A DNA stretch of 37,514 bases from Actinomycetota bacterium (GTDB lineage: Bacteria > Actinomycetota > Coriobacteriia > Anaerosomatales > UBA912). The notes under the pieces are model-generated. The model did not search any database. It was not told the origin of the DNA and saw only the letters and a program-made list of their open reading frames with translations. Shown here one piece after another: positions 8,476 through 17,386 of the stretch. Made by a program: the position numbers and the translations under genes. Where the stretch lies: assembly GCA_018334075.1 (NCBI GenBank), contig JAGXSC010000034.1:1-37514 (forward strand). Reading direction: 5' to 3'. Every line of letters starts with the position of its first letter. Within the stretch, counting starts at the first letter, position 1.

Positions 8476-9596
8476 TGGCGCGCGATTTTTCCTCTTCCAC
8501 ATTTGTGTTTATAACCGGACGCACCACTCCGACGACCGGTCGGGTCGAGCGCCGCCTGCTTCGTGTCATGGAGGCACTGCTTGTCCGCGGCGCGAGTGTT
8601 CACCTTATCTGTATCCCCGGGCATCCGATCGCCGCCCAGGCGAAGGAGCTTGGCGTGGAGGTCGCGCCCTATCGCCTGAGTGGGCTCAACTTCTTTCGCA
8701 CGCTTTCGCGAGTTCGCAAATACCTCAAGCGCTACCAGCCGGTAGTGGTGCACTCAACCGGTCTGGCCGCCGACCTCGTTTCGCGCATTGCGGCTTCTGG
8801 CCTCAAGACCTCGGCGGTCAACTCGCTTGCCTGCATCGCCTGGCCACGCAAGAGCGCCAATCCTGTGATCAAAGCGCTGCGCCGTTATCTGGACAAGATC
8901 ACCATAAATCGCGCGGATCTGTTCGTCGTCGACAGCGAGTCTCTCGTCACCCCTTTGGTATCTCTCGGAGTGCCTGGCGATTGTATCCTGGTGGATCATC
9001 CCAGCATTGACCTTGCCGAACTTCAGCAGCAGGCCGAGCACCCTTGGCAGCCTAATTTCCGTCCTACCGGTCCGCTTGTTGGCTATGGAGGCAGAATCGA
9101 GCCGAGCAGAGGGCTTGAACACCTCGTTGCCGCCTCGGCGATCATGAATGCCAGCGGCGCCGCCGTCGAAGTGGTTGTCGCCGGAGACGGCCCATTGCTC
9201 AAAAGACTCCGAGAGGACGCATTTTCCTCAAGCGTTCGCTTTCTGGGGCACGTTACCAGCGTCCCGGCGGTGCTAAGTCGACTCGAGGTAGCGGTTTTTC
9301 CATCGACTGGCCGAGGAGTTCCTACCGCGCTGATAGAGGCGGCCGCACTCGGGCGTGCGATAGTGGCATCGCGGGTAGATGGCATAGAGGAGCTTTTCAC
9401 CGACGGCGTGGAGATACGGCTGGTTCCCGCAGGCGATCCCAGGGCGCTTGCCTCGGCGATCGGCGAGCTGCTTGCTGCGCCGGACAAAGCCCGCAAGATG
9501 GGTGAACTTGCCCGTTTGCGTACGCTGGATCGCTATTCGTCAGCGGCGTCGATCGATCGTCATTTAGAGGCATATTCGCGTTTTATGTGGGAGTAA
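8475..9596 (+). CDS. GT4 family glycosyltransferase
   Basis: A 373-residue GT-B glycosyltransferase. VERRLLRVMEALLVRGASVH is the family's N-terminal acceptor-domain helix. LVGYGGRIEPSRGLEHLVAA, VVVAGDGPLLKRL and FPSTGRGVPTALIEAAALG form the C-terminal nucleotide-binding domain. The first acidic residue of the usual EX7E motif appears replaced: the loop reads STGRGVPTALIE, keeping only the second glutamate. ATG 8475 overlaps the preceding stop (TGATG), better than the TTG one codon earlier. It is the last gene of the first glycan block; 259 bases then separate it from the giant cytochrome. The altered EX7E position may change donor use, but many GT4 enzymes vary there. Confidence 0.88.
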   Translation: MARDFSSSTFVFITGRTTPTTGRVERRLLRVMEALLVRGASVHLICIPGHPIAAQAKELGVEVAPYRLSGLNFFRTLSRVRKYLKRYQPVVVHSTGLAADLVSRIAASGLKTSAVNSLACIAWPRKSANPVIKALRRYLDKITINRADLFVVDSESLVTPLVSLGVPGDCILVDHPSIDLAELQQQAEHPWQPNFRPTGPLVGYGGRIEPSRGLEHLVAASAIMNASGAAVEVVVAGDGPLLKRLREDAFSSSVRFLGHVTSVPAVLSRLEVAVFPSTGRGVPTALIEAAALGRAIVASRVDGIEELFTDGVEIRLVPAGDPRALASAIGELLAAPDKARKMGELARLRTLDRYSSAASIDRHLEAYSRFMWE

Positions 9597-9722
9597 AGCG
9601 CGCCAGGATCGATTTGGCCGCCTCTCTTGCACAGGGCGCTCTCACCGCTTAGACCGTTATAGTGCCGTTTATCAGATTTACATACCGCTCAATCTTCAAT
9701 ATGTGCCGATAGAAAACTCAAC

Positions 9723-9751
9723 TTTTGGAGAGCAGCTGTTTTTGATATATT
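9723..9751 (+). promoter_or_regulatory. Possible promoter of the giant cytochrome gene
   Basis: TTTTGG (9723-9728) and TATATT (9746-9751) are 17 bases apart in the AT-richest part of the 259-base gap before the cytochrome. The -10 matches 5 of 6 consensus positions; the -35 is poor. A leader hairpin with arms AGACGA (9772-9777) and TCGTCT (9802-9807) follows. No riboswitch core that I recognise is present. The rest of 9597-9722 shows nothing I can name. Confidence 0.25.
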
Positions 9752-9855
9752 GCATAATGAATATTAAGACAAGACGAGGCGGGTCTATTGGCTCTATCAT
9801 TTCGTCTAAGGGGCGGACGAACGGAGTCGGATGAGAGAAGCGGGGAGCAGTACAG

Positions 9856-12800
9856 ATGAATAAGCGACTAAAGTGGTTGCAGGCCGTGGCCCCTGTCCTG
9901 ATCCTTGCCGCAGTATTTATCTGGCCCAACGCTGAGGCTCTCGCCCAAATAGCCAACAACCCCGCCAACGAAGGCTGTATGGTATGTCACACTCAGTTTG
10001 AGGCTCCGCAGGTCGACCGCAACACGGCTTGCCGTTCGTGCCACATCCCCGGATTGGTTGGCACTCACCCCTATCATGCAGCGGGCTCTGTTTGTGGTGC
10101 CGCCTGTCATCAGTCGTGGGGGTCTCGGGCGGCCAATGGCACTTGGATGCCAGGTAACACCTGGGTGGAGGCGGTTCCGCTGCACTTTGACGTTGCGGCC
10201 CAGGCATCTTTTGCGTCTCCGAACTCAATAAATGCGCCCGCATCGGTGCTTCACGAAATACACGCTAACTCCAGGTGGTCCGGCAGCGTAAACACGAGAA
10301 TCAGCGCTTGCGCGAGCTGTCATGCGACCGCGTCGTGCGATTCATGCCACACTGGCGGAGTAGCTGCTACACACGCTAACCATAGCGCCACTACCTCACT
10401 GACGCTCAACCCCGCATGGACGGGCGAGGTAGCTCGAGGCGTCATCGGAACCGACCAGACGATTAGAAGCGTCACCACTGAAACGAATATGTGCGCTTCT
10501 TCCGGCTGTCACTCGATCACCGCCATGCGTAACTCCGCGCCGATTTTGCGCGAGGACTACTCACACATAGTCGGCGGAAATCCGGAGAATCCGACCGCAT
10601 CCAACGTGGTCACCACGACAGGCACATGGCGTTGGCAGTCCAATAGCATGAGGACCGGACTCAGGTTCCACTTCAGCAATACCCTGGGCTCAGCTCATTC
10701 GATCACGTTTACCGGACAAAGAATCGAGTTGATCTCCGACAGGGATCCCTTCAGGGGTCGTGCTGAAGTGTTTATCAACGGTACTTCTCGCGGCATCATC
10801 GATCTCTACGCGCCGACAACACAGATACAGCAGGTAGTGTTTAGTGCTAGCAATCTTCCCGCGGGGCAGAATACGATACAGGTGCGCGTCCTGGGTACGC
10901 GGCATCCCAGTGCGAGAGCCTCGTTTGTGGTCATCGACGCTTACAGGGTCTATCAGACCTTCCCGGCACTAGCTTCTCCGACCTGCATTAGCTGCCATGA
11001 CGATCTTGGTGCCCATGGCACTTTCGATCACGTAGCCTCTCAAACTGTCGGTATCTATCCGGGGCCGGCACCTAATTATCCTTGTACCGCTTGCCACAAC
11101 CTGAACATGGTTACCGAGCACAGGCGTCCCAGCTCGGTTTCGGCTGCGACAGACTGTGCAGCTTGCCATACCGTCTTCGCCGGCTACACGGTTACCAATT
11201 ACGATGGCACATGCTTCTGGAGCAACTGCCATGACGTCACCAATAATCACCTACCGCACGTGAACGCGGCTGCCAGCCACCTCGCTACGGATCAGGCTAC
11301 CGCGGAGTGTCGCGCTTGCCATGGCTCAGACTTGGCGATTATTCATGATGACTCGGCAGGAAATATCCTAGCGCGGAATTCCGGCTCCGTTGGTACCCGT
11401 ACCATGGACGCCGCCTTGAGAGTCAATCACTGGTCTACTGGATGCACGACCTGCCATAGTGCTACTCGCTTCCCCACGACGACTAACTGCATGGATGCGG
11501 GATGTCACGTGGCCAGCGGCGTAATCAATATGGATACCCACCCGATGCCGCCTGGGGTACACGTTGCTAGCGGGGCGGATACCGGAGTGCCAAGAACGGG
11601 AGGTTTTGCCTGTTCGACATGTCACGCACTCGATGTGGTTGACGAACACGACAAGCCAAGCAGTCGTGGTGCTGGAAATGCTGCTGTAACCTGCGCTTCG
11701 TGTCATACTGCGCCTTATTACCCGGCCGGTTGGGCGGACTCGCCGCCTACGAGCAACACTTGCGTAGCCTGCCATCCGGTCGCAGGCGGCAGGGCGGGTG
11801 CTCCGCATCTGCCAGCGACCTATGCGGCGGCACACAACTACTCGGTGCCGGCAATCAACGTTGCGAGCTGCGGAAGCGGTGCTGGAATCTTCTGCCATGG
11901 CGGCGTGAGCCCGCTTCTCGGCGATGTGAGATTTGCCGATCTCATGCATGCTCCGTCCCTGCCTGGAAACGCGAGCTGCACCAGTTGTCACACAACGAAT
12001 CTCGCGGTTCCCACGATTCGCACGTGCTCGACATGTCACGCTACACCTCACAACATGCCAGTGGCCCACTCGGCGGTTCCCGCAAGGTTCCCGGCGAACG
12101 CAGATTGCGTGGCCTGCCATGCAAGCTATGTGAATCTTGAGGCGCATCGTTTGACATGCGCCGGCTGTCATGCCAATAACACTCTTACCGCAAACAATAC
12201 CCGCTATCTGACCGGCGCATTTACAGGGCGGTGCACCTCGTGCCACACCAATACGGTGTTGGGCCGTTTGTACTCCCCGATAGATCCGAATCACTACAGC
12301 GAAACCACTCATACCGCGACCGCCATGAATGCGACGGCTACGGTAGGTACAGCCGGCAGGCGGTGCAGTGCGTGCCACGCCTCGGGGCTGAGAGCAGAGC
12401 ACGCTTTCACGCTGACAAGCGGGAACGTGGGTTGTATCGGATGCCATGTCGATACCACATTGGGTTCAGCCACTGTTGTAGCCAACAATTGGCCCCAGCG
12501 CAGGTGCAGCGATTGCCACGGAGCTTTGCACAATTCACTTACAGCCGCAGATCATAATATGTCGGCCTCTGCGACGGCACTAGGGTGCTCTGCTGCGGGA
12601 TGTCATACGAACGCCGACAACATCGCGACTCTTCACGCGAATGCGGTCAAGACGGGTCAGCCTGGAGTAACCAGTTGTAATGTATGTCACGCTACGGCTG
12701 ACACATCGCTTGCCGCCGCCAGTATCGGAGGTTGTGCCACCGCCGGTTGCCATCAGGGCTTCACGCATGACATGACCGTACACAACACCACGAGCGCCTG

Positions 12801-15258
12801 CTTGCGGTGCCATGAAAATCTGACTGATGGCGCAAGGCAAACGACGGCTACAATTCATCCGGTGCGTATCGACGAGATCCGTTGGTCGGCCGGGTATGGC
12901 GGAGGACTGGTACATGCCTGCGCCGATTGCCACAATGCGGGAGCCGGTATGGCCGGCAATATGGGCAGGTTCAATACCTCCAATTGCGTGGATTGTCACA
13001 ACAACAATCCCCTGGACACGTCTCGGATAGGGCTCAGGAACTACACCACATACACTGTGGATCACTACCCGGCCGCGGCGCACGCTGCCACAGCGCATGC
13101 TGGAGCAGCGACCACAACTGTCACAGCGTATGGCAGTGCTCAGGGAACGGTTATCAGAGACAGGTTCGGAAACGCCATTCCCAACTGGAACGTGCGATGC
13201 ACAGTCTGTCACAACACCGATTTGAGTGCGGAGCACGCCAAGACTACCGTTGCGGGATCGTTCACGACCGTTCCTGGTACTCATGCCGATAGATGCGTGG
13301 CTTGTCACGAGATCGACGTTGACAGGTTTACCGGGCGTTGGACAACCTCCACGTGGACTACCGGCACGCCACAGCCGCGTTCCTGTGGTGCGCAAGGATC
13401 GGTCTGCCACAATCTCAGCGGCGGTCCGCTACACGATAATTGGGCCGTGAAGCATGATGCGAGTTCAGTACTGGTCACGGGCACTGTCGGGTTCAGGCTG
13501 GATCCGACTGTGTCAGTCAACGAGACTTGGGGTACCGGGACCACCTGGCCTGGTACGTGGATCCGCTCCGACACGACAAATGTAACGGTCGTCTCCGGCG
13601 CGGGACGCACCGGCTCGGCGGCAAGGATCGTCGGTGGCACAACGGTCCGGAGTACAACATATCGCAGTTTCCAAAGAACCCTAGATCTCAGCGGCTTCAA
13701 CGAGCGGGCCTCTTTCAGCGTGTGGTACAGGACGAGCGGACTCGCTACCCAGGCAACCAGTTGGACTTCAACCAACCCCGACCAGGACCGCTTCCTGATT
13801 GAGCACTCACCAAATGGTGGTACCAACTGGTTCGTGCTCGAGGAGATCCGGGGCAACTACGGATGGACCAACTTCCGCTCCGGAGAGTTGACGCCTTCAG
13901 CGAATACCATCATCCGGTTCCGGGCCAATTTCAATACCAGTGCCACCGAGCAGGTCTTCATTGATGACATATTCATTCGTGGCGTGAACAGGCCAGGGAC
14001 ATCTGTTGTCACCACCAGGGCCGCTGTCAGCTGCATGAATAATCCCAATGGCCTTGAGTGTCACGATGTCACGGACGTCGCGAGCTTGCACAGCGCGCTT
14101 CCTAATTTCGGCTGCACTGTTTGTCACAACGCCACACAACATCCAGCTGCCTTGGGCTGCCAGTCCGCGGGATGTCATCCGGGCGTGAACCTCGACGCGC
14201 ACAATCTTGCGCCGATACACCGTACCGCTTTCACGACTTCAACGGTGCTGCCGGGCACTGGATTTCAGCCTGTGTGGTGCTCTGGCTGTCACGATGACGA
14301 TATCCATAGGGCCCACCAGCTCGCCACTCCCAATCCCCAGCTAGGCGTCCGAGACGGGCTCCAGTCATTTGCTGCGACACCGTGCTCGATGTGTCACCGC
14401 AGGGCCTCGAACACTCCGACACCCACGGTTGTGACCGCCGCTGACACCAGCGCGACGATCGCGCGGGCTCGAGGAACGGCGCTTTGCACCGACTGCCACA
14501 GAACCGTGGTGCGTAGAAGTGGTGGAACCACCACGACGATTCACGCTCAGCGGATGGGTTGGAGCGGCTTGCCGCAGGCCTCACCCGCCACCGCCGCGGT
14601 TGTAGGCGGCGTACAGTTCAACGATACCTGGTCGGGCCACAGGGTCTTCGACTCGATGCCGGGAATGAGGACAAGCTTCACACTTGCCATCGATGGAGTG
14701 TCTGCAACGTGGCCTACGCCATCAGTGGCTAATATGCTTTCCAACTGGGATCCTGTTCGCAGCGAAACCACTACAATGACAGTTCGCTGCAACGATTGCC
14801 ATGGGAGCTTTAGTGGAGCCGCGGGTCCACATGGCGCGGCGATGCGCATCCGTATGCATCCGGCTTTTCCCGCGCCTTACACGAGCGCGTTTATTACAAC
14901 AGGAAATTTGATTCAGTCGAACATCTCCGGCGCGGGATTGCCGATTTGTGCCAGGTGCCATAACGTTACAGCCCTATTCAGCGGAACTGCCAATTCTGAT
15001 GTCCATGGCAGAAGTGACCACAAGGGCGCGGTTGGCGGCAGGTGCGTCAACTGCCATGTCCGAACCCCACATGCCTGGAAACGCCCGAGGCTCATCGGGT
15101 ACGTGACCGATCCGCCAGCCTATCAGTCGCTGATGGTCACCGAGATCGCCGCGCGCTCGTACACTCCGACAGGGTGGCAAGACTTCCACTGCGCCGCTAT
15201 CGGATGCGATGATCGGCATGACACCGTTACCAACAATGGCTTCGCGGTTTGGCCGTAA
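9856..15258 (+). CDS. Giant secreted multihaem c-type cytochrome (about 43 haem motifs)
   Basis: An 1800-residue exported protein. The signal peptide (basic MNKRLK, hydrophobic core, likely cleavage after ALA30) is followed almost at once by CMVCH. By hand I count 33 CX2CH, one CX3CH and six CX4CH motifs. Three long-spaced candidates are CX7CH at C672, CX6CH at C1177 and CX8CH at C1393. A C-terminal CAAIGCDD looks like a motif that lost its histidine. Two beta-rich stretches without haem motifs (about 248-372 and 1200-1383) resemble jelly-roll sandwiches; the second has SFSVWYRTSG and EHSPNGGTNWFVLEEI. There is no C-terminal membrane helix or sortase signal. GGGGAG precedes ATG 9856 and a strong terminator follows, so it is probably monocistronic. 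It should conduct electrons at or beyond the wall; partner and acceptor are unknown. Confidence 0.93.
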   Translation: MNKRLKWLQAVAPVLILAAVFIWPNAEALAQIANNPANEGCMVCHTQFEAPQVDRNTACRSCHIPGLVGTHPYHAAGSVCGAACHQSWGSRAANGTWMPGNTWVEAVPLHFDVAAQASFASPNSINAPASVLHEIHANSRWSGSVNTRISACASCHATASCDSCHTGGVAATHANHSATTSLTLNPAWTGEVARGVIGTDQTIRSVTTETNMCASSGCHSITAMRNSAPILREDYSHIVGGNPENPTASNVVTTTGTWRWQSNSMRTGLRFHFSNTLGSAHSITFTGQRIELISDRDPFRGRAEVFINGTSRGIIDLYAPTTQIQQVVFSASNLPAGQNTIQVRVLGTRHPSARASFVVIDAYRVYQTFPALASPTCISCHDDLGAHGTFDHVASQTVGIYPGPAPNYPCTACHNLNMVTEHRRPSSVSAATDCAACHTVFAGYTVTNYDGTCFWSNCHDVTNNHLPHVNAAASHLATDQATAECRACHGSDLAIIHDDSAGNILARNSGSVGTRTMDAALRVNHWSTGCTTCHSATRFPTTTNCMDAGCHVASGVINMDTHPMPPGVHVASGADTGVPRTGGFACSTCHALDVVDEHDKPSSRGAGNAAVTCASCHTAPYYPAGWADSPPTSNTCVACHPVAGGRAGAPHLPATYAAAHNYSVPAINVASCGSGAGIFCHGGVSPLLGDVRFADLMHAPSLPGNASCTSCHTTNLAVPTIRTCSTCHATPHNMPVAHSAVPARFPANADCVACHASYVNLEAHRLTCAGCHANNTLTANNTRYLTGAFTGRCTSCHTNTVLGRLYSPIDPNHYSETTHTATAMNATATVGTAGRRCSACHASGLRAEHAFTLTSGNVGCIGCHVDTTLGSATVVANNWPQRRCSDCHGALHNSLTAADHNMSASATALGCSAAGCHTNADNIATLHANAVKTGQPGVTSCNVCHATADTSLAAASIGGCATAGCHQGFTHDMTVHNTTSACLRCHENLTDGARQTTATIHPVRIDEIRWSAGYGGGLVHACADCHNAGAGMAGNMGRFNTSNCVDCHNNNPLDTSRIGLRNYTTYTVDHYPAAAHAATAHAGAATTTVTAYGSAQGTVIRDRFGNAIPNWNVRCTVCHNTDLSAEHAKTTVAGSFTTVPGTHADRCVACHEIDVDRFTGRWTTSTWTTGTPQPRSCGAQGSVCHNLSGGPLHDNWAVKHDASSVLVTGTVGFRLDPTVSVNETWGTGTTWPGTWIRSDTTNVTVVSGAGRTGSAARIVGGTTVRSTTYRSFQRTLDLSGFNERASFSVWYRTSGLATQATSWTSTNPDQDRFLIEHSPNGGTNWFVLEEIRGNYGWTNFRSGELTPSANTIIRFRANFNTSATEQVFIDDIFIRGVNRPGTSVVTTRAAVSCMNNPNGLECHDVTDVASLHSALPNFGCTVCHNATQHPAALGCQSAGCHPGVNLDAHNLAPIHRTAFTTSTVLPGTGFQPVWCSGCHDDDIHRAHQLATPNPQLGVRDGLQSFAATPCSMCHRRASNTPTPTVVTAADTSATIARARGTALCTDCHRTVVRRSGGTTTTIHAQRMGWSGLPQASPATAAVVGGVQFNDTWSGHRVFDSMPGMRTSFTLAIDGVSATWPTPSVANMLSNWDPVRSETTTMTVRCNDCHGSFSGAAGPHGAAMRIRMHPAFPAPYTSAFITTGNLIQSNISGAGLPICARCHNVTALFSGTANSDVHGRSDHKGAVGGRCVNCHVRTPHAWKRPRLIGYVTDPPAYQSLMVTEIAARSYTPTGWQDFHCAAIGCDDRHDTVTNNGFAVWP

Positions 15259-15283
15259 GCTGGTTTCGCTGGGTTAGTTTTCG

Positions 15284-15323
15284 CGCGGGCCCGGGAATGC
15301 TCTCGGGCCCGCGACGCATTTTT
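15284..15323 (+). terminator. Rho-independent terminator after the giant cytochrome
   Basis: CGCGGGCCCG at 15284-15293 pairs perfectly with CGGGCCCGCG at 15304-15313, with a further possible G-T and G-C pair inside and a six-base loop. Five T residues follow at 15319-15323. This should separate the cytochrome transcript from the TPR gene downstream. Confidence 0.78.
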
Positions 15324-15378
15324 CGGCAGTAGAATTGCTGTATCATGTCAGGTGAAAATTCGCCTATCAGGAGCTTTG

Positions 15379-16104
15379 ATGCCTTCCAGCAAGGAACAAG
15401 GTCTTAATCACAGTGCCACGCCTTTTGACCGTGCGTCGATGACTTTGGCCGGCGGACTGCTCGTGGTCGTTTTGGTCGCGGCTATTTCGCTTGTTTTATA
15501 TACCCAGGGCCTTGATGCCCCACGAACCGCGCTCGAGCGCAACATCATGAAGCATCGCGCCGCTATTGACGCAAATCCATCCGACCTGTCTAATCATCTG
15601 CTCTTGGCCTCGTCTTACACCACCGCCGGCCGCAAGGATGACGCGCTTTATATTGTGCGCCGTGCTCGCGCTCTCTCAGATTCAGCGATAGTTGATCTGA
15701 CAGAGGCGGAGGTGTTGCGATTATCCGGATCTCTCCAGGAGGCCCTGCCTCTTTACGATGCCGCTATAAGCGATGCGCAGGTCGAATATGAGCAGCTGCT
15801 GGTTGACTTGAGAGGACGCACGGTGGCTTTTGAGCCGCCAAATACGCTGCTAGCTCGTGCCCTGCAAGGCCGGGGGATCGCGCTAGGGGAGCTGGGGCAA
15901 ACGGAAAAGTCTATCGAGGATCTGGCGAAAGCGAATGAAATCCTGCCATCGGATGCCACGATCCTTGTGGCTCTCGGTGATCAGCTCGGAAAATCCGGCG
16001 ATGCCACCGGCGCGGCTGAGGCTTACCGCACGGCGCTACGCTTCGTTCCGGACTATCAAGGTGCTCGTGAGGGCTTAGAGCGCCTGGAAGGGGGCAACCA
16101 GTAG
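15379..16104 (+). CDS. Membrane-anchored TPR protein, cassette A
   Basis: A 241-residue protein with a single N-terminal membrane helix (MTLAGGLLVVVLVAAISLVL) and an outward TPR domain. Repeats are seen at NPSDLSNHLLLASSYTTAGR, at ALQGRGIALGELGQTEKSIE, and at DATGAAEAYRTALRFVPDYQ. A GTG at 15352 is in frame, but ATG 15379 has AGGAG at 15369-15373 five bases ahead, so I use it. The stop overlaps the GTG start of the NHL gene (TAGTG), so the two are coupled. The protein is a paralogue of the TPR protein at 29807: both share an anchor, then a pattern like NPxDxxxxLxLxxxYxxAGR, and end AEAYRTAL / AEERYRLAL. TPR domains bind proteins; with NHL and cytochrome genes alongside, an assembly or scaffold role is likely (inference). 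Confidence 0.87.
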   Translation: MPSSKEQGLNHSATPFDRASMTLAGGLLVVVLVAAISLVLYTQGLDAPRTALERNIMKHRAAIDANPSDLSNHLLLASSYTTAGRKDDALYIVRRARALSDSAIVDLTEAEVLRLSGSLQEALPLYDAAISDAQVEYEQLLVDLRGRTVAFEPPNTLLARALQGRGIALGELGQTEKSIEDLAKANEILPSDATILVALGDQLGKSGDATGAAEAYRTALRFVPDYQGAREGLERLEGGNQ

Positions 16105-17270
16105 TGCGCCGCGTGTCACCGATGATCCCGAGAGTATTTTTTGGCGCCGCTATAGTTGTGCTAATCGGCGTTTTGGCATTTCTTGCTGTGGTCTTTACGC
16201 GCTTGCAAGCCCCTCCGGTGGAGCTGCGGCCCGATAGGGCGGGCATGCAGTGGGTTCGATCACTGTACGGCTTTGGACCGGCGGCGGAAGAGCAGCTTCG
16301 GCATCCTTATTCTGTCGCCATCGATCCTGATGGCAGGATTTACGCAGCTGAACCTGCTGGCGCCAGGATAATGGTTTTTTCGCCATATGGTCGGTTCGAG
16401 CGTGTGTTGAGCGGAGGTGATCTGCAGCCCGGCCAGGGCGGCTTTGCGCAGCCTGAGGCGATAGATGTCAATCGTAATGGTGAACTTTTTATCGCTGACA
16501 GTCAGGATCGGAAGATCGTTGCCTTTGGCAGTGATGGCGAATTTCTTAGGGAGTGGCGTGTCGATTACATGCCACGCGGCATAGCGGTATCCGCCGGCAG
16601 TGTCTACGTGTTGGGCGAGGGAACGGTCAATATATACTCAGAGGTCGGCGCAAAAACAGGGCAGTTTGGGACCCGTGGCCCCAACCCCGGTCAGATCGAT
16701 GCCTACATCGGCATCGAGGTCTTCAGGGATACCATCTTTATCGCGGATGCGTTCAACCGCCGCATTCAGGCGTTCGACAGAGCCGGAAACTTGTTGTGGG
16801 CCCGTCCCCAGCGCGCAGAGCCACGATCGCCGATGGCGACCCCGACTGCCGAGCCCGCTAGTTTTGCGTGGGATCTGCCGCAGGATTTGGTTGTGGATGG
16901 TGCGGGACGACTCGTCGTTGTGGACGCATTTCTCTTCCAGCTGGTGGTGCTCGACCCTGAAAGCGGGGAGATACTGTCGGTGCATGGAGATTTCGGCCAA
17001 CAGGAGAGCACCTTTATCCATCCTTCGTCGGTGGAGTACGATCCGCAGCGTGACTGGTTCGCTGTTGCCGACACCGATAACAACAGAGTGCAGATCGTTC
17101 GACTTCCAGGTTCGGGAGACGATCTGACCGCAGGTGTTCGGCGCTTGGCTGACTCGACCGCCAGGTGGGTCGTTCCAACGATGCTGGCGCTCATCTTGGT
17201 GCTGCTTGTGGCCCTGATGCAGTGGTTCAGGGTGGCTAGGCTACTACGGATTCAGGACGCTGATCTTTGA
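16104..17270 (+). CDS. Membrane-anchored NHL-repeat beta-propeller, cassette A
   Basis: A 388-residue protein with an N-terminal membrane helix (VFFGAAIVVLIGVLAFLAVV) and NHL repeats through most of its length, for example YSVAIDPDGRIYAAEPAGAR, IDVNRNGELFIADSQDRKIV and VADTDNNRVQIVRLPG. A second membrane helix (VVPTMLALILVLLVALMQWF) lies near the C-terminus, followed by a short basic tail. The propeller should sit outside the membrane between the two anchors. GTG 16104 overlaps the TPR stop; an ATG at 16122 is a possible alternative. NHL propellers usually mediate protein binding and have no catalytic signature here. It pairs with the paralogous NHL protein at 30460, which lacks the second helix. 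A 116-base gap leads to the hexahaem cytochrome. Confidence 0.88.
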   Translation: MRRVSPMIPRVFFGAAIVVLIGVLAFLAVVFTRLQAPPVELRPDRAGMQWVRSLYGFGPAAEEQLRHPYSVAIDPDGRIYAAEPAGARIMVFSPYGRFERVLSGGDLQPGQGGFAQPEAIDVNRNGELFIADSQDRKIVAFGSDGEFLREWRVDYMPRGIAVSAGSVYVLGEGTVNIYSEVGAKTGQFGTRGPNPGQIDAYIGIEVFRDTIFIADAFNRRIQAFDRAGNLLWARPQRAEPRSPMATPTAEPASFAWDLPQDLVVDGAGRLVVVDAFLFQLVVLDPESGEILSVHGDFGQQESTFIHPSSVEYDPQRDWFAVADTDNNRVQIVRLPGSGDDLTAGVRRLADSTARWVVPTMLALILVLLVALMQWFRVARLLRIQDADL

Positions 17271-17386
17271 TTTGATACTTAGCGCGAGAAAAAAAGACGC
17301 TGTTTGCTTTGCCAGCAATTTACTGTAAGATTACTTAACGGCGGGTCGAAACGCTTAGCTCAAAGGTCGGTCTTCGCCGGGTCGGA

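Noticed and set aside
9597-9855. Cyclic-dinucleotide (GEMM) riboswitch before the giant cytochrome, as often seen before Geobacter cytochromes
   Set aside because: The conserved GEMM core sequences are absent here and also in 17271-17386.
11368-12447. A 359-codon minus-strand open frame inside the giant cytochrome
   Set aside because: It is the antisense of repeated CXXCH codons, arginine- and serine-rich with no domain and no ribosome site; the plus-strand cytochrome explains it.
12580-13410. A 276-codon minus-strand open frame inside the giant cytochrome
   Set aside because: Same antisense effect; the translation has no recognisable family and low complexity.
9856-15258. Tandem DNA repeats suggested by the many haem motifs
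   Set aside because: Only the short TGY-N6-TGYCAY codon pattern recurs; spacing and flanks differ, so no true tandem repeat or CRISPR-like array.
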